A stretch of DNA of 64,000 nt from Burkholderiales bacterium (lineage in GTDB: Bacteria > Pseudomonadota > Gammaproteobacteria > Burkholderiales > Burkholderiaceae_D): NCBI GenBank assembly GCA_947451925.1, contig CANGAW010000002.1:59253-123252 (forward strand), in the 5' to 3' direction. Below, piece by piece: positions 33,834 to 44,615 of the stretch (position 1 is the stretch's first letter; every line of letters starts with the position of its first letter). The notes beneath the pieces are model-generated. The model searched no databases and was not told the origin of the DNA. It saw only the letters and a list, made by a program, of their open reading frames with translations. The position numbers and the translations under genes are program-made.

Positions 33834-33869
33834 GCATGCCTTGACGGCATGCCTGCGGCAGGCAAGTAT
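33834..33869 (+). other. Two mutually exclusive hairpins between hisB and hisH
   Basis: GCATGCC-TTGAC-GGCATGC (33834-33852) and TGCCTG-CGG-CAGGCA (33850-33864) share three bases, so only one can form at a time. The second is followed by AGTATTTTT just before the hisH start. This resembles an attenuator or processing site inside the operon; function is inference. Confidence 0.4.
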
Positions 33870-33874
33870 TTTTC

Positions 33875-34513
33875 ATGAATAAAATTCTGGTAGTTGATTA
33901 CGGTATGGGTAACCTGCGCTCTGTCGCGCAGGCGCTGATGCATGTTGCGCCCGAAGCCGAGGTGCGCATTTCCGGCGAGCCCGACGCTATCCGCGCTGCA
34001 GACCGCATTGTCTTGCCCGGTCAGGGCGCAATGCCGGATTGCATGCGTTCCCTGCGTGAGTCCGGTGTGCTTGAAGCCGTACTGGAAGCGGCACGGAACA
34101 AGCCGCTGTTTGGCGTCTGTGTTGGCGAGCAAATGCTGTTCGATCACAGCGAAGAAGGCGATGCTGCCTGTCTGGGACTGTTGCCCGGAAACGTTGTGCG
34201 CTTTGATTTGCAAGACCAGTTGCAGCCTGACGGCTCACGTTATAAGGTGCCGCAGATGGGCTGGAATCAGGTGCATCAGCGCAGCGTCCATCCACTGTGG
34301 CAGGACGTGTCGGACCAGAGTTATTTTTATTTTGTGCATAGCTATTACGCAGTGCCGGATAATCCGGCCCATGTGCTGGCTGAAACCATTTACGGCAAGC
34401 CGTTTTGCTGCGCTGCGGGACGTGACAATATTTTTGCTACGCAATTTCATCCTGAAAAAAGTGCCGCAGCCGGTTTGCAGCTTTACAAAAATTTTGTACA
34501 TTGGACTCCCTGA
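33875..34513 (+). CDS. hisH: Imidazole glycerol phosphate synthase glutaminase subunit
   Basis: A 212-residue class I glutamine amidotransferase that supplies ammonia to HisF. Triad: C82 (GVCVGEQML), H192 and E194 (FHPEKS). The start follows a 51-base gap with two alternative hairpins. No strong ribosome binding site is seen. Confidence 0.95.
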   Translation: MNKILVVDYGMGNLRSVAQALMHVAPEAEVRISGEPDAIRAADRIVLPGQGAMPDCMRSLRESGVLEAVLEAARNKPLFGVCVGEQMLFDHSEEGDAACLGLLPGNVVRFDLQDQLQPDGSRYKVPQMGWNQVHQRSVHPLWQDVSDQSYFYFVHSYYAVPDNPAHVLAETIYGKPFCCAAGRDNIFATQFHPEKSAAAGLQLYKNFVHWTP

Positions 34514-34569
34514 GTCTGCAGAATTCGTTTTACCCACCCACCCGATCAACTTTTATTCCCTCTGTAGCC

Positions 34570-35361
34570 ATGCTGCTGATACCTGCGATTGATCTCAAAG
34601 ACGGCCACTGCGTTCGTTTGAAACAAGGTGATATGGAACAGGCTACGGTCTTTTCTGAAGACCCCGGCCAGATGGCCCGCCACTGGCTGGAGCAAGGCGC
34701 GCGTCGCCTGCATCTGGTTGACTTGAACGGCGCCTTTGCCGGCAAGCCGAAAAATGAAGCGGCGGTCAAAGCCATCGTTGCCGCGGTGCGCCAGTTCGCG
34801 CTCGACAACGATGTCGAAGAAATTCCGATTCAGCTCGGCGGCGGCATTCGCGACCTCGATACCATCGAGCGCTATCTTGACGGCGGACTGTCCTACATCA
34901 TCATCGGCACTGCTGCAGTGAAAAGCCCGGGCTTTTTGCATGATGCCTGCGGTGCTTTTCCGGGACAGATCATAGTCGGCCTCGATGCCAGAGACGGCAA
35001 AGTGGCCACCGATGGCTGGAGCAAGCTCTCCGGCCATGAAGTCATTGATCTGGCCAGAAAATTTGAAGACTACGGCTGTGAAGCGATTGTTTATACCGAC
35101 ATCGGCCGCGACGGCATGATGAAGGGCGTCAACATCGAAGCCACCGTCAAGCTGGCGCAAAGCATGACGATTCCCGTCATTGCCTCCGGCGGCGTGCACA
35201 CCATCAAGGATGTCGAAGCACTGTGCGCGGTGCAGGACGAAGGCATTGAAGGCGTGATTTGCGGCCGCTCGATTTACGAAGGCACGCTGGAGTTGCGCTC
35301 GGCGCAGGAACGTGCCGATGAACTTTCCGGTGAGTTCGACGACAGCGAAGACGAAGACTGA
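34570..35361 (+). CDS. hisA: ProFAR isomerase HisA
   Basis: A 263-residue (beta-alpha)8 isomerase for the fourth step of histidine synthesis. The catalytic Asp of IPAIDLKDG near residue 8 and the phosphate-binding GGIRD and SGGVH motifs are present. An acidic tail (DDSEDED) extends the C-terminus slightly. ATG at 34570; the upstream open frame overlaps hisH and is not conserved. Confidence 0.95.
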   Translation: MLLIPAIDLKDGHCVRLKQGDMEQATVFSEDPGQMARHWLEQGARRLHLVDLNGAFAGKPKNEAAVKAIVAAVRQFALDNDVEEIPIQLGGGIRDLDTIERYLDGGLSYIIIGTAAVKSPGFLHDACGAFPGQIIVGLDARDGKVATDGWSKLSGHEVIDLARKFEDYGCEAIVYTDIGRDGMMKGVNIEATVKLAQSMTIPVIASGGVHTIKDVEALCAVQDEGIEGVICGRSIYEGTLELRSAQERADELSGEFDDSEDED

Positions 35362-35362
35362 C

Positions 35363-36127
35363 ATGACACTGGCCAAGCGCATCATTCCCTGCCTGGATGT
35401 AACTGCCGGGCGGGTGGTCAAAGGGATCAACTTCACTGAATTGCGCGACGCCGGCGACCCGGTCGAAATTGCCCGCCGCTATGACGAGCAAGGCGCCGAT
35501 GAACTGACCTTCCTCGACATCACCGCCTCTTCCGATGACCGCGATCTGATTTTGCACATCATCGAAGCCGTGGCCTCGCAGGTTTTCATTCCGCTGACCG
35601 TAGGCGGCGGCGTGCGGGTAGTCGAAGACGTACGGCGCCTGCTCAATGCCGGCGCAGACAAAGTCAGCATCAACACCTCGGCGGTAACCAATCCGCAGTT
35701 GGTAGCCGACGCGGCCAACAAACATGGTTCGCAATGCATTGTGGTGGCGATTGATGCCAAGCGCAGCGGCGAAGGCAAGTGGGAAGTGTTCACCCATGGT
35801 GGCCGACGTGCCACGGGTCTGGATGTGGTGGAGTGGGCGCAGAAAATGCAAACACTGGGTGCCGGTGAAATTTTGTTAACCAGCATGGACCGCGACGGTA
35901 CCAAATCCGGTTTTGATCTGGCCTTGACGCGCGCGGTGTCGGATGCGCTGGCGATACCGGTGATTGCTTCCGGTGGCGTGGGTGGTTTGCAGGATCTGGC
36001 CGATGGTATCAAAGAAGGGCATGCCGATGCGGTGCTGGCAGCCAGCATTTTCCATTATGGCCAGCATAGCGTGCAGGAAGCCAAGCGCTTCATGGCTGCG
36101 CAAAATATCCCGATGAGGATGGCATGA
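35363..36127 (+). CDS. hisF: Imidazole glycerol phosphate synthase cyclase subunit
   Basis: A 254-residue (beta-alpha)8 cyclase. The catalytic aspartates lie in [12 protein letters not shown] (D11) and VAIDAKRSG (about D130). It works with HisH to make imidazole glycerol phosphate and AICAR. It overlaps hisI by four bases. Confidence 0.96.
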   Translation: MTLAKRIIPCLDVTAGRVVKGINFTELRDAGDPVEIARRYDEQGADELTFLDITASSDDRDLILHIIEAVASQVFIPLTVGGGVRVVEDVRRLLNAGADKVSINTSAVTNPQLVADAANKHGSQCIVVAIDAKRSGEGKWEVFTHGGRRATGLDVVEWAQKMQTLGAGEILLTSMDRDGTKSGFDLALTRAVSDALAIPVIASGGVGGLQDLADGIKEGHADAVLAASIFHYGQHSVQEAKRFMAAQNIPMRMA

Positions 36128-36528
36128 TTCCGAAGGCAAAGTGGCTCAACAAAATCAGGTGGGATGAACAGGGTCTGGTACCCGTCATTGCGCAAGAAGT
36201 GGGCAGTAACGATGTATTGATGTTTGCATGGATGAATCGCGATGCGCTGGCACGCACGGTAGAAATCGGTCAGGCCGTGTACTGGAGCCGTTCGCGCAAA
36301 AAACTCTGGCACAAGGGCGAAGAATCGGGCCACTTCCAGCAGGTGCATGAAATTCGTCTCGACTGTGATGAAGACGTGATTTTGCTGAAGGTTGAACAGA
36401 TTGATGGTCTGGCTTGCCACACGGGTCGTCATTCCTGTTTTTATCAAAAGCTTGAAGCGCAAGACAATGAGCCTGACTGGGCAGCAGTCGACCCGGTGCT
36501 GAAAAATCCGGATGACATCTACAAATAA
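36124..36528 (+). CDS. hisI: Phosphoribosyl-AMP cyclohydrolase
   Basis: A 134-residue zinc enzyme of the third histidine step. Family motifs [28 protein letters not shown] and the metal-binding cysteines in LDCDEDV and [10 protein letters not shown] are visible. Separate from hisE, unlike the fused enteric gene. Confidence 0.95.
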   Translation: MIPKAKWLNKIRWDEQGLVPVIAQEVGSNDVLMFAWMNRDALARTVEIGQAVYWSRSRKKLWHKGEESGHFQQVHEIRLDCDEDVILLKVEQIDGLACHTGRHSCFYQKLEAQDNEPDWAAVDPVLKNPDDIYK

Positions 36529-36534
36529 AAATTT

Positions 36535-36900
36535 ATGAGCGAAATTCTGCAACGTCTGGCTGAAATCATTGAGTCGCGCAAACCCGAAGCCGGTGGCGAT
36601 CCTGATCAATCCTATGTCGCTCGCCTGTTTGTCAAAGGCGACGATGCAATTCTGAAAAAAATCGGTGAAGAAGCGACCGAGACGGTGATGGCGGCCAAAG
36701 ATGTGCGGGCCGGCGCTGACGTCTCCAAGCTGGTGTATGAATGCGCTGACTTGTGGTTTCATTCGCTGATCATGCTGGCGCGTTTTGGTTTGTCGCCGCA
36801 GCAGGTGCTGGATGAACTGGCACGTCGCGAAGGCATGTCCGGCATCGAAGAAATGGCCAACCGCAAATTGCAGCAACGCGAAGCCGACGAGCGTCAATAA
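36535..36900 (+). CDS. hisE: Phosphoribosyl-ATP pyrophosphatase
   Basis: A 121-residue MazG-like pyrophosphatase for the second histidine step. The motif [15 protein letters not shown] carries the metal-binding glutamates. Last gene of the his operon proper. Confidence 0.95.
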   Translation: MSEILQRLAEIIESRKPEAGGDPDQSYVARLFVKGDDAILKKIGEEATETVMAAKDVRAGADVSKLVYECADLWFHSLIMLARFGLSPQQVLDELARREGMSGIEEMANRKLQQREADERQ

Positions 36901-36918
36901 CTAAAACGGGAGAGCCCC

Positions 36919-37281
36919 TTGGATAACTGTATTTTTTGCAAAATCGCTGCCGGTAAAATTCCGGCCAAGCTGGTGTACGAAGATGCAGAGCTGATCGCTT
37001 TTCATGACATCCGTCCGCATGCGCCGGTACATTTTCTGATTGTCCCGCGCGAGCATATTCCGACGCTGGCCAATAGTCGTGAAGAACATGCCGCATTGTT
37101 GGGTAAAATGCTGCTACTGGCCCCCAAGCTGGCGGCCGAACTGGGATGTGCTTACCGTGACGGCGAAGAGGGGGCGGAAGGCGGCTTTAAGGCGCTGATC
37201 AATACTGGTCCGGATGGCGGTCAAGAGGTGTACCATCTGCACTTGCATGTGATGGGTGGTCCTCATCCGTGGCGCGCTTAA
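36919..37281 (+). CDS. hinT: HIT-family purine nucleoside phosphoramidase (HinT)
   Basis: A 120-residue histidine triad hydrolase that cleaves AMP-lysine type phosphoramidates. The triad HLHLHVMGG is near the C-terminus and the N-terminus reads CIFCKIAAGKIPA. The start is TTG at 36919, supported by a CGGGAGAG site 6-12 bases upstream; no ATG fits the conserved N-terminus. Confidence 0.93.
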   Translation: MDNCIFCKIAAGKIPAKLVYEDAELIAFHDIRPHAPVHFLIVPREHIPTLANSREEHAALLGKMLLLAPKLAAELGCAYRDGEEGAEGGFKALINTGPDGGQEVYHLHLHVMGGPHPWRA

Positions 37282-37354
37282 CAGGCGGCGCTGATGCAGA
37301 CATTGACAACGATTTCATGAGACAAGAACCTGCGGGTTCGGCAAGGAGAAAATA

Positions 37355-37573
37355 ATGGGTTCATTTAGCATTTGGCACTGGGTTATCGTGCTGGTCATCG
37401 TCATGCTGGTATTTGGCACCAAAAAACTGGGCAATATCGGTGGTGACCTGGGCAAGGCAGTCAAGGGTTTCAAAGACGGCGTCAAGGGTGCCGAAGACGA
37501 CAAGGCGGCGCCATCGCAGGTTGCCGATAAGGCCACCATTGACGTCGAAGCCAAGGATAAATCCAAAAACTGA
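37355..37573 (+). CDS. tatA: Sec-independent translocase subunit TatA
   Basis: A 72-residue protein: one N-terminal membrane helix (about 3-21), the [21 protein letters not shown] amphipathic helix, and a charged tail. It forms the pore-like assemblies of the Tat pathway for folded proteins. GGAG site at 37346. Confidence 0.95.
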   Translation: MGSFSIWHWVIVLVIVMLVFGTKKLGNIGGDLGKAVKGFKDGVKGAEDDKAAPSQVADKATIDVEAKDKSKN

Positions 37574-37593
37574 CGAGCAAGTGCAAGGCCCGC

Positions 37594-37614
37594 CTCGCAC
37601 AGATCCTGTGCGAG
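37594..37614 (+). other. Hairpin between tatA and tatB
   Basis: CTCGCACAG-ATC-CTGTGCGAG is a perfect 9-bp stem in the 75-base gap. There is no T tract. It could protect the tatA mRNA or partly attenuate, giving more TatA than TatB; this is inference. Confidence 0.45.
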
Positions 37615-37648
37615 CTTATCTTGTGTACTCCTCTGATTACCCTTCCCC

Positions 37649-38155
37649 ATGATTGATTTAGGTATCACTAAAATCGCGCTGATCGGCGCGGTCGCGCTGG
37701 TCGTGATCGGACCGGAGAAACTGCCGGCGGTCGCACGCATGGCGGGTACCTTGTTCGGCCGTGCGCAACGCTACATCAATAGCGTCAAGGCTGAAGTCAA
37801 TCGTGAAATGCAGATGGACGAGCTGCGCAAGATGCAGGACAACATTCGCGACGCGGCGTCTTCCATCAAGAAGACCGTCAATGACAATATCGTCGAGGCA
37901 GAACAAGAGTTCACCGAAGCGATAGCCGAAGCCGACTTCAACACCTATAACAGCGTGCCCTGGTCGCACACGCCGACCGTCAACGATCTGGCGGCCAAAA
38001 ACCGTGATTTCCGAAAAAAGAAACTGTCACAAAGCTCTTCGCTGCCAATGTGGTTCAAGCGTCAGAGTGGCCGCAAGTTGCGCGTCAGTTCAGGCGCAGC
38101 GCGGGTAGCGCGCTATCGGCCCGGCAGTACCAAACCTGTGAAGTTTTTCAATTAA
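37649..38155 (+). CDS. tatB: Sec-independent translocase subunit TatB
   Basis: A 168-residue protein with an N-terminal membrane helix, the VIGPEKLPAVARMAG hinge, and a long helical cytoplasmic part. With TatC it forms the signal-peptide receptor. The gene ends directly before the tatC start. Confidence 0.94.
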   Translation: MIDLGITKIALIGAVALVVIGPEKLPAVARMAGTLFGRAQRYINSVKAEVNREMQMDELRKMQDNIRDAASSIKKTVNDNIVEAEQEFTEAIAEADFNTYNSVPWSHTPTVNDLAAKNRDFRKKKLSQSSSLPMWFKRQSGRKLRVSSGAARVARYRPGSTKPVKFFN

Positions 38156-38920
38156 ATGTCAGATCAATCCCCAGGCAGCATGCAAGAGACCTTCATTTCG
38201 CACCTGGTCGAGTTGCGCACGCGACTGGTTCGCGCCTCCGTTGTGGTGATTGCCGTGTTTGTGGTGCTGTTCACAGTCTGGCCCGGCTCGTCCATGGTGT
38301 ATGACTGGCTGGCTCAGCCCATGATGCATGCGCTGCCCGCCGGCTCGAAAATGATCGCCACCGGCGTCATTACGCCTTTCATGATTCCGATGAAAGTGAC
38401 GATGATGCTGGCCGTGATGATCTCGCTGCCCTGGGTGCTGTATCAGGTCTGGGCCTTCGTTGCGCCCGGGCTGTACGCGCATGAAAAAAGGCTGATCGCG
38501 CCGCTGGTGATTTCGTCTTCCGTACTGTTTTTGCTGGGCGTGGCTTTTTGTTATTTCTTCGTCTTTGGCACCGTATTCAAATTCATTAACGAATTTGCGC
38601 CGAAGTCGATTTCAGTCGCGCCAGATATCGAAAACTATTTTGATTTTGTGCTCACCATGTGTCTGGCTTTTGGCCTGACCTTTGAAGTACCGGTAGTGGT
38701 CGTGGTGCTGGTCAGGATGGGCCTGGTCACGGTAGAAAAACTCAAATCGATCCGGCCCTATGTGATCGTTGGCGCTTTCGTGATTGCCGCCGTGGTCACG
38801 CCACCGGACATCATGAGCCAGTTGTTTCTGGCCCTGCCACTGTGCGTGCTCTATGAAATCGGCTTGCTGGTTGCGCCCTTGTTTGTCAAAGCCACGCAGG
38901 CACCCGAAGAGCCGGCCTGA
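38156..38920 (+). CDS. tatC: Sec-independent translocase subunit TatC
   Basis: A 254-residue inner-membrane protein with six predicted membrane segments. It begins with the FISHLVELRTRL motif and carries the periplasmic FAPKSISVAPDIENYFDF region. It recognises twin-arginine signals. The Rieske protein encoded at 42582 is a likely client. Confidence 0.95.
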   Translation: MSDQSPGSMQETFISHLVELRTRLVRASVVVIAVFVVLFTVWPGSSMVYDWLAQPMMHALPAGSKMIATGVITPFMIPMKVTMMLAVMISLPWVLYQVWAFVAPGLYAHEKRLIAPLVISSSVLFLLGVAFCYFFVFGTVFKFINEFAPKSISVAPDIENYFDFVLTMCLAFGLTFEVPVVVVVLVRMGLVTVEKLKSIRPYVIVGAFVIAAVVTPPDIMSQLFLALPLCVLYEIGLLVAPLFVKATQAPEEPA

Positions 38921-38925
38921 GGTTT

Positions 38926-38950
38926 AAGCTTTAAGGAGTAAGCTTTAAGG
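38926..38950. repeat. Short tandem duplication after tatC
   Basis: AAGCTTTAAGG occurs at 38926-38936 and again at 38940-38950, overlapping the stop codon of the converging DUF2461 gene. It looks like a small recent duplication. Confidence 0.6.
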
Positions 38951-39625
38951 CGTCTGACCTGCTGTACGCAGCCATTTCACAAGCGGTGCCGCCGCCTTGA
39001 AGTCGGCAAGCAGCATGGCCGGCAATTCGTCCGGCATCAGTTTGGCGATGCTCACCGTTCTCCACGCAATATAACTTTTAAGCTTGAGTTGTTCGCCGTG
39101 CGGCGCATCCGCCTCAAAGCCTTTGGGCAGTCGTACCAGCCTGTCTTCATATTGCAGCCCGCCGAAATGCTGCTGCAAGCCCGGGTCTTTCAATAATTTT
39201 CCAAATCCTTTTGCGTCGGCCACGATGTGCTCGCGCACGCTGCGTAGCCGCTCGGCAGGCGGGCGGTATTCGCCGCCGGCAGAAAACAGCATGCCCTTGG
39301 CATCAATATGAAAATAATAGGCCGGGCCGCCACCCTGACTGGGCTTTTTTAGGCCGCTTGCGGTGATCGCTGCGGAGAAGGTGGTTTTGTAGGGATCGCG
39401 TCCGCGGGCGAAACGTAAATCGCGGTTGATGCGAAACAGCGCTTTTTTCGGATTGCAGCCGGCAATGGCCGGATCAAAGCGGATGATGCCGGCAATCAGT
39501 TCAATCACCAGCTCGAGAAACTCGGCGCGCAAAATATCGTAGCGCGGCTTGTTCATCACGAACCAGGCGCGATTATTGTTGGCTTCGAGTTCGTGCAGAA
39601 ACTGCGTCAGGTCGCGCAAATGCAT
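38945..39625 (-). CDS. DUF2461 / TIGR02453-family protein
   Basis: A 226-residue protein of unknown function. The family pattern is clear: FLHELEANNNRAWFVMNKPRYD at the N-terminus, then LFRINRDLRFARGRDPYKT and AYYFHIDAKGMLFSAGGEY. No membrane segment or catalytic motif is known for it. It converges on tatC and lies 6 bases downstream of the protease gene on the same strand. Confidence 0.87.
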   Translation of the reverse strand: MHLRDLTQFLHELEANNNRAWFVMNKPRYDILRAEFLELVIELIAGIIRFDPAIAGCNPKKALFRINRDLRFARGRDPYKTTFSAAITASGLKKPSQGGGPAYYFHIDAKGMLFSAGGEYRPPAERLRSVREHIVADAKGFGKLLKDPGLQQHFGGLQYEDRLVRLPKGFEADAPHGEQLKLKSYIAWRTVSIAKLMPDELPAMLLADFKAAAPLVKWLRTAGQTP

Positions 39626-39631
39626 GGCTTT

Positions 39632-40804
<1,173 letters not shown>

Positions 40805-40818
40805 AGCAAGGAATAAAA

Positions 40819-41583
40819 ATGGATGACAAAACCGTGGACCGGGACTTGGTAGTAAAACATCTTACTGACCTGCTTGATATTAACCGTTTTCGTGATTACT
40901 GCCCAAACGGTCTGCAGGTAGAAGGACGCAAGCGCATCGCAAAGATCGTCTCGGGCGTAACGGCAAGTCTAGCCTTGCTGGAGGCAGCGCATGCGGCCGG
41001 TGCCGATACTGTTCTGGTCCATCACGGCTATTTCTGGCGTGGTGAAGATGCGCGGGTAGTGGGTATCCATCAGCGGCGTTTGCAGCTGTTGTTAAAGCAC
41101 GATATCAATTTGCTTGCGTATCATTTGCCGCTCGACGCGCATCCTGCAATGGGTAACAACGCGCAACTTGGCCAGCGGCTGGGGCTGGTCGCCGAGCGTC
41201 GCTTTGGCGAGCAGGATCTGGGTTGGCTGGGCAAGGCCGCAGACACGGTGCAAACAGTGGCAGATCTGGCCGCGATGGTCGAACGTGTGTTGGGGCGTGC
41301 GCCGCTGGTGATTGGCGACCCGTCCCGTCATCCGGGTCAGCTGGCCTGGTGCACGGGCGCAGCGCAGGGCATGCTGGGTGAAGCGATTGCCGCAGGCGCC
41401 AGCACCTATCTCAGTGGTGAAATTTCGGAGCAGACCGTGCATCTTGCGCGCGAGTCTGGTGTCTGCTATCTGGCGTGCGGTCATCATGCGACCGAGCGTT
41501 ATGGCGTGCAGGCTTTGGGTGCGCATCTGGCCAGCGAGTTCGGCTTGCAGCATGCGTTCATCGACATTTCTAATCCGGTCTAA
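40819..41583 (+). CDS. Nif3-like dinuclear metal-binding protein (YbgI-type)
   Basis: A 254-residue protein of the Nif3/YbgI family with a dinuclear metal site. Ligand motifs [16 protein letters not shown] and the C-terminal ACGHHATE are intact. YbgI forms hexameric toroids. Proposed links to GTP cyclohydrolase-like or repair functions are unproven. An AAGGA site precedes the ATG. Confidence 0.92.
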   Translation: MDDKTVDRDLVVKHLTDLLDINRFRDYCPNGLQVEGRKRIAKIVSGVTASLALLEAAHAAGADTVLVHHGYFWRGEDARVVGIHQRRLQLLLKHDINLLAYHLPLDAHPAMGNNAQLGQRLGLVAERRFGEQDLGWLGKAADTVQTVADLAAMVERVLGRAPLVIGDPSRHPGQLAWCTGAAQGMLGEAIAAGASTYLSGEISEQTVHLARESGVCYLACGHHATERYGVQALGAHLASEFGLQHAFIDISNPV

Positions 41584-41722
41584 TGCATAACGATACTTAA
41601 CTAAGCAGCCTTTGCAGCGGCGCAGCGCTAATCCCGCGTGCATCCTGACTCTGAATGGAACCAAGAGGCATCCTTGCGCACCGAGTAGGCATTTATTTTC
41701 TTACTCAACCCGGAATGCCCTC

Positions 41723-42427
41723 ATGGAGCTAAATTTATTACCTGAACACGCCCGTGTCATGGTTGTTGAAGATGATGTCGTTTTGCGCCGGCTCATCTGC
41801 AATGCGATTGAACTTGAACCTTCGATGATCCTGGCAGCAGCATTTGGCTCGGTCACCGAAGCCATCAAATGGCTGGAGCGCGAAACAATCGATTTGCTGT
41901 TAACCGATCTGGGTTTGCCGGACGGCTCGGGATTGAAAATCATTCATGCCTGCCGACGCTATGCACCGCGTGCCGACATTATGGTTATTACCATGTCATC
42001 TGACGAAGAAAACGTGCTGGCCTGTATAGAAGCAGGCGCGTCCGGCTATGTGTTGAAAGAGGCAGGGCATACCGACATCGTGCAGGCCATGCAGGAAGTA
42101 CGCGCCGGTGGTTCGCCAATCAGCCCGTTGATCGCTCGCAAAATTTTAGCGCGGATGCGCATAGCCAGACCGGTGGTGAGCGACGGGCAGGCCTCGCAGC
42201 CAAGCAAAGCCTTAACGCCGCGTGAAAATGCCATTCTCGAATTAATCGGCCGCGGAGACAGTTATGCCAAAGTCGCCAAGGCCTTCGGTGTATCGGTGGG
42301 AACGGTACAAACACACATCAAGCATATTTACGGAAAATTGTCGGTGCACTCGCGCGGCGAGGCCGTGTTTGAAGCGCAGCGGCGGGGCTTGCTGAAGTTG
42401 AGCGCACCAAAGCCGGGTCGTCGTTAG
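41723..42427 (+). CDS. NarL/FixJ-type response regulator (orphan)
   Basis: A 234-residue two-domain regulator. The receiver has the acidic pocket E16-D17-D18 and phosphoacceptor D62 (LLLTDLGLPDGSG). The C-terminal LuxR-type HTH is at about 160-225 (LTPRENAILELIGRGDSYAKVAKAFGVS). No histidine kinase is encoded nearby. ATG at 41723 is preferred over the open upstream frame because the receiver begins just after it. It sits between nif3 and petA on the same strand. Confidence 0.9.
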   Translation: MELNLLPEHARVMVVEDDVVLRRLICNAIELEPSMILAAAFGSVTEAIKWLERETIDLLLTDLGLPDGSGLKIIHACRRYAPRADIMVITMSSDEENVLACIEAGASGYVLKEAGHTDIVQAMQEVRAGGSPISPLIARKILARMRIARPVVSDGQASQPSKALTPRENAILELIGRGDSYAKVAKAFGVSVGTVQTHIKHIYGKLSVHSRGEAVFEAQRRGLLKLSAPKPGRR

Positions 42428-42520
42428 TGAATTGAAAATAAAACGCCACTGTTTGCGCTGATATTCTTCCTGAACAGCTTTTGTCTGATCGTCTATCTTC
42501 AAAACAAGGAACAGCTCCGC

Positions 42521-42526
42521 TATAAT
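42521..42526 (+). promoter_or_regulatory. -10 box of petABC
   Basis: TATAAT lies 56 bases before the petA start. TTCAAA at 42498-42503 (17-base spacing) is a weak -35 candidate. Confidence 0.5.
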
Positions 42527-42581
42527 GTAAGGTTGCTGGAAGTTCCATATAAGTTTTGCAATTTCATTGATTGGGGTTGTT

Positions 42582-43190
42582 ATGATTGACGAAAAACAGG
42601 TCGACCCGGGCCGTCGCGGTCTTTTGGTTGCGACGTGCGCTGCAGGTGGCGTGGCTGGTCTGGCGGCAGCCGGAGCATTTGTATCAACATTCGAGCCTTC
42701 CGAGCGCGCCAAGGCCGCCGGCGCACCGGTTGAAGTAGATATTGCCGATCTCAAGCCGGGTGAAATGAAAACCGTTGAGTGGCGCGGCAAGCCGGTCTGG
42801 ATTGTGAAGCGTACGCCGGAAATGGTCGCTTCACTGAAAAAGACCGATGGCCTGGTTGCAGATCCGAAATCGGAGCGTAACCCGGATGATCTGACGCCGG
42901 AATACGCGCGCAATGAGCAACGCTCGATCAAGCCCGAGATCCTTGTTGCCGTCGGTATCTGCTCGCATCTGGGATGCTCGCCTTCGACAAAATTCCAGCC
43001 TGGTGCGCAGCCATCCTTGCCGGACGACTGGACAGGCGGCTTTCTGTGCCCATGCCATGGTTCGACCTTTGACCTCGCTGGTCGTGTGTATAAAAACAAA
43101 CCGGCGCCGGACAATCTGCAGGTGCCCCGTCACATGTTTGTCGGCGAAACCAAAATCGTCATTGGCAAAGACCAGAAAGGCGAGGCTTGA
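42582..43190 (+). CDS. petA: Ubiquinol-cytochrome c reductase Rieske iron-sulfur subunit
   Basis: A 202-residue subunit of the bc1 complex. Cluster ligands are C127 and H129 (CSHLGC) and C156 and H159 (CPCHGSTFD), with C132-C158 as the stabilising disulfide. The N-terminal GRRGLL followed by a hydrophobic helix is a twin-arginine type signal anchor. First gene of petABC, starting at ATG 42582. Confidence 0.96.
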   Translation: MIDEKQVDPGRRGLLVATCAAGGVAGLAAAGAFVSTFEPSERAKAAGAPVEVDIADLKPGEMKTVEWRGKPVWIVKRTPEMVASLKKTDGLVADPKSERNPDDLTPEYARNEQRSIKPEILVAVGICSHLGCSPSTKFQPGAQPSLPDDWTGGFLCPCHGSTFDLAGRVYKNKPAPDNLQVPRHMFVGETKIVIGKDQKGEA

Positions 43191-43192
43191 TC

Positions 43193-44596
43193 ATGGCATT
43201 TGTCGAGAAAAAATTTCCTGCTGATGCGCCCATCGCGCAGAAAGCCTTGGGATGGGTCGATGACCGTTTCCCGTTAACGAAGCTCTGGAATGATCAGTGG
43301 GGCAAATACTACGCTCCGAAGAACTTCAATTTCTTTTATCTGTTCGGCTCGCTGGCGGCACTGGTGCTGGTGATTCAAATTGTCACCGGCATTTTCCTGG
43401 TGATGAACTACAAGCCCGATGCCAATCTGGCGTTTGCGTCAGTTGAATACATCATGCGTGAAGTGCCCTGGGGCTGGCTGGTGCGTTATATGCACTCCAC
43501 CGGCGCATCGGCTTTCTTCATTGTGGTGTTCCTGCACATGGCGCGAGCGCTGATGTACGGTTCGTATCGCAAGCCGCGTGAACTGATCTGGTTGTTTGGC
43601 GTGGCCATTTTCCTGTGCCTGATGGGTGAAGCCTTTTTTGGCTACCTGCTGCCATGGGGACAAATGTCCTATTGGGGCGCACAGGTGATCGTCAACCTGT
43701 TTGGTGCGATTCCTTTCATCGGTCCTGATCTGTCGTTGTGGATTCGTGGTGACTATGTGGTGTCGGACGCCACTCTGAACCGCTTTTTCGCTTTCCACGT
43801 GATTGCCATTCCACTGGTTCTGCTGGGCCTGGTTGTGGCTCATCTGATGGCCTTGCATGAAGTGGGCTCGAACAATCCTGACGGCATTGAAGTCAAAGAA
43901 AATCTGGGTCCGGACGGCCATGGCGTGGATGCCATTCCATCGCACCCTTACTACACCACCAAAGATATTTTTGGCGTGTCAGTTTTCCTGACCATTTTCA
44001 CCGCAGTCGTGTTCTTTGCGCCAGAGATGGGTGGTTACTTCCTTGAATATAACAACTTCATCCCTGCTGATTCGCTGAAGACGCCACCGCACATCGCGCC
44101 GGTCTGGTATTTCACACCGTTCTATTCGATCTTGCGTGCGACCACTTCTCAGTTCATGAGCGCACTGATGCTGGGCGTGGTTGCCTATGCGGCTCTGATC
44201 GTATTGAAGACGCGTCTGTCTTCCGTGATCAAGTTCGCCGTGATGGGTATTGCTGCTGTCGTCGTGCTGGGCATGCTGGTGCTGGACGCCAAGTTCTGGG
44301 GCGTGGTCCTGATGGGTGTGTCGGTGCTGATCTTGTCTGGCATGCCATGGCTGGATCATTCGAAAGTCAAATCGATTCGCTATCGTCCTGACTGGCACAA
44401 GACAGTGTTGATTGTCTTTGGCATTACCTTCGTGGTTCTGGGTTATCTGGGCATCTTGCCGCCAACCGAAGGTCGTACCCTGGTTGCGCAAATCTGCACC
44501 TTCATCTACTTCGGCTTCTTCTTGCTGATGCCATGGTGGAGTGCGATGGGCACATTCAAGCCAGTGCCGGACCGCGTGACATTCCATCCGCACTAA
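43193..44596 (+). CDS. petB: Ubiquinol-cytochrome c reductase cytochrome b
   Basis: A 467-residue membrane protein with about eight to nine helices. Haem-ligand histidines lie in RYMHSTGASAFFIVVFLHMAR and in RFFAFHVIAIPLVLLGLVVAHL. It contains the quinol sites (PPHIAPVWYF region, the PEWY-like segment being PVWY). The C-terminus is extended relative to mitochondrial cytochrome b, as in other betaproteobacteria. Confidence 0.95.
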   Translation: MAFVEKKFPADAPIAQKALGWVDDRFPLTKLWNDQWGKYYAPKNFNFFYLFGSLAALVLVIQIVTGIFLVMNYKPDANLAFASVEYIMREVPWGWLVRYMHSTGASAFFIVVFLHMARALMYGSYRKPRELIWLFGVAIFLCLMGEAFFGYLLPWGQMSYWGAQVIVNLFGAIPFIGPDLSLWIRGDYVVSDATLNRFFAFHVIAIPLVLLGLVVAHLMALHEVGSNNPDGIEVKENLGPDGHGVDAIPSHPYYTTKDIFGVSVFLTIFTAVVFFAPEMGGYFLEYNNFIPADSLKTPPHIAPVWYFTPFYSILRATTSQFMSALMLGVVAYAALIVLKTRLSSVIKFAVMGIAAVVVLGMLVLDAKFWGVVLMGVSVLILSGMPWLDHSKVKSIRYRPDWHKTVLIVFGITFVVLGYLGILPPTEGRTLVAQICTFIYFGFFLLMPWWSAMGTFKPVPDRVTFHPH

Positions 44597-44615
44597 GCCG
44601 CAAAGGAAAAAGAGA

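Noticed and set aside
37361..37600. Antisense frame over tatA
   Set aside because: tatA is unmistakable on the plus strand and the antisense frame has no start signal or conserved sequence.
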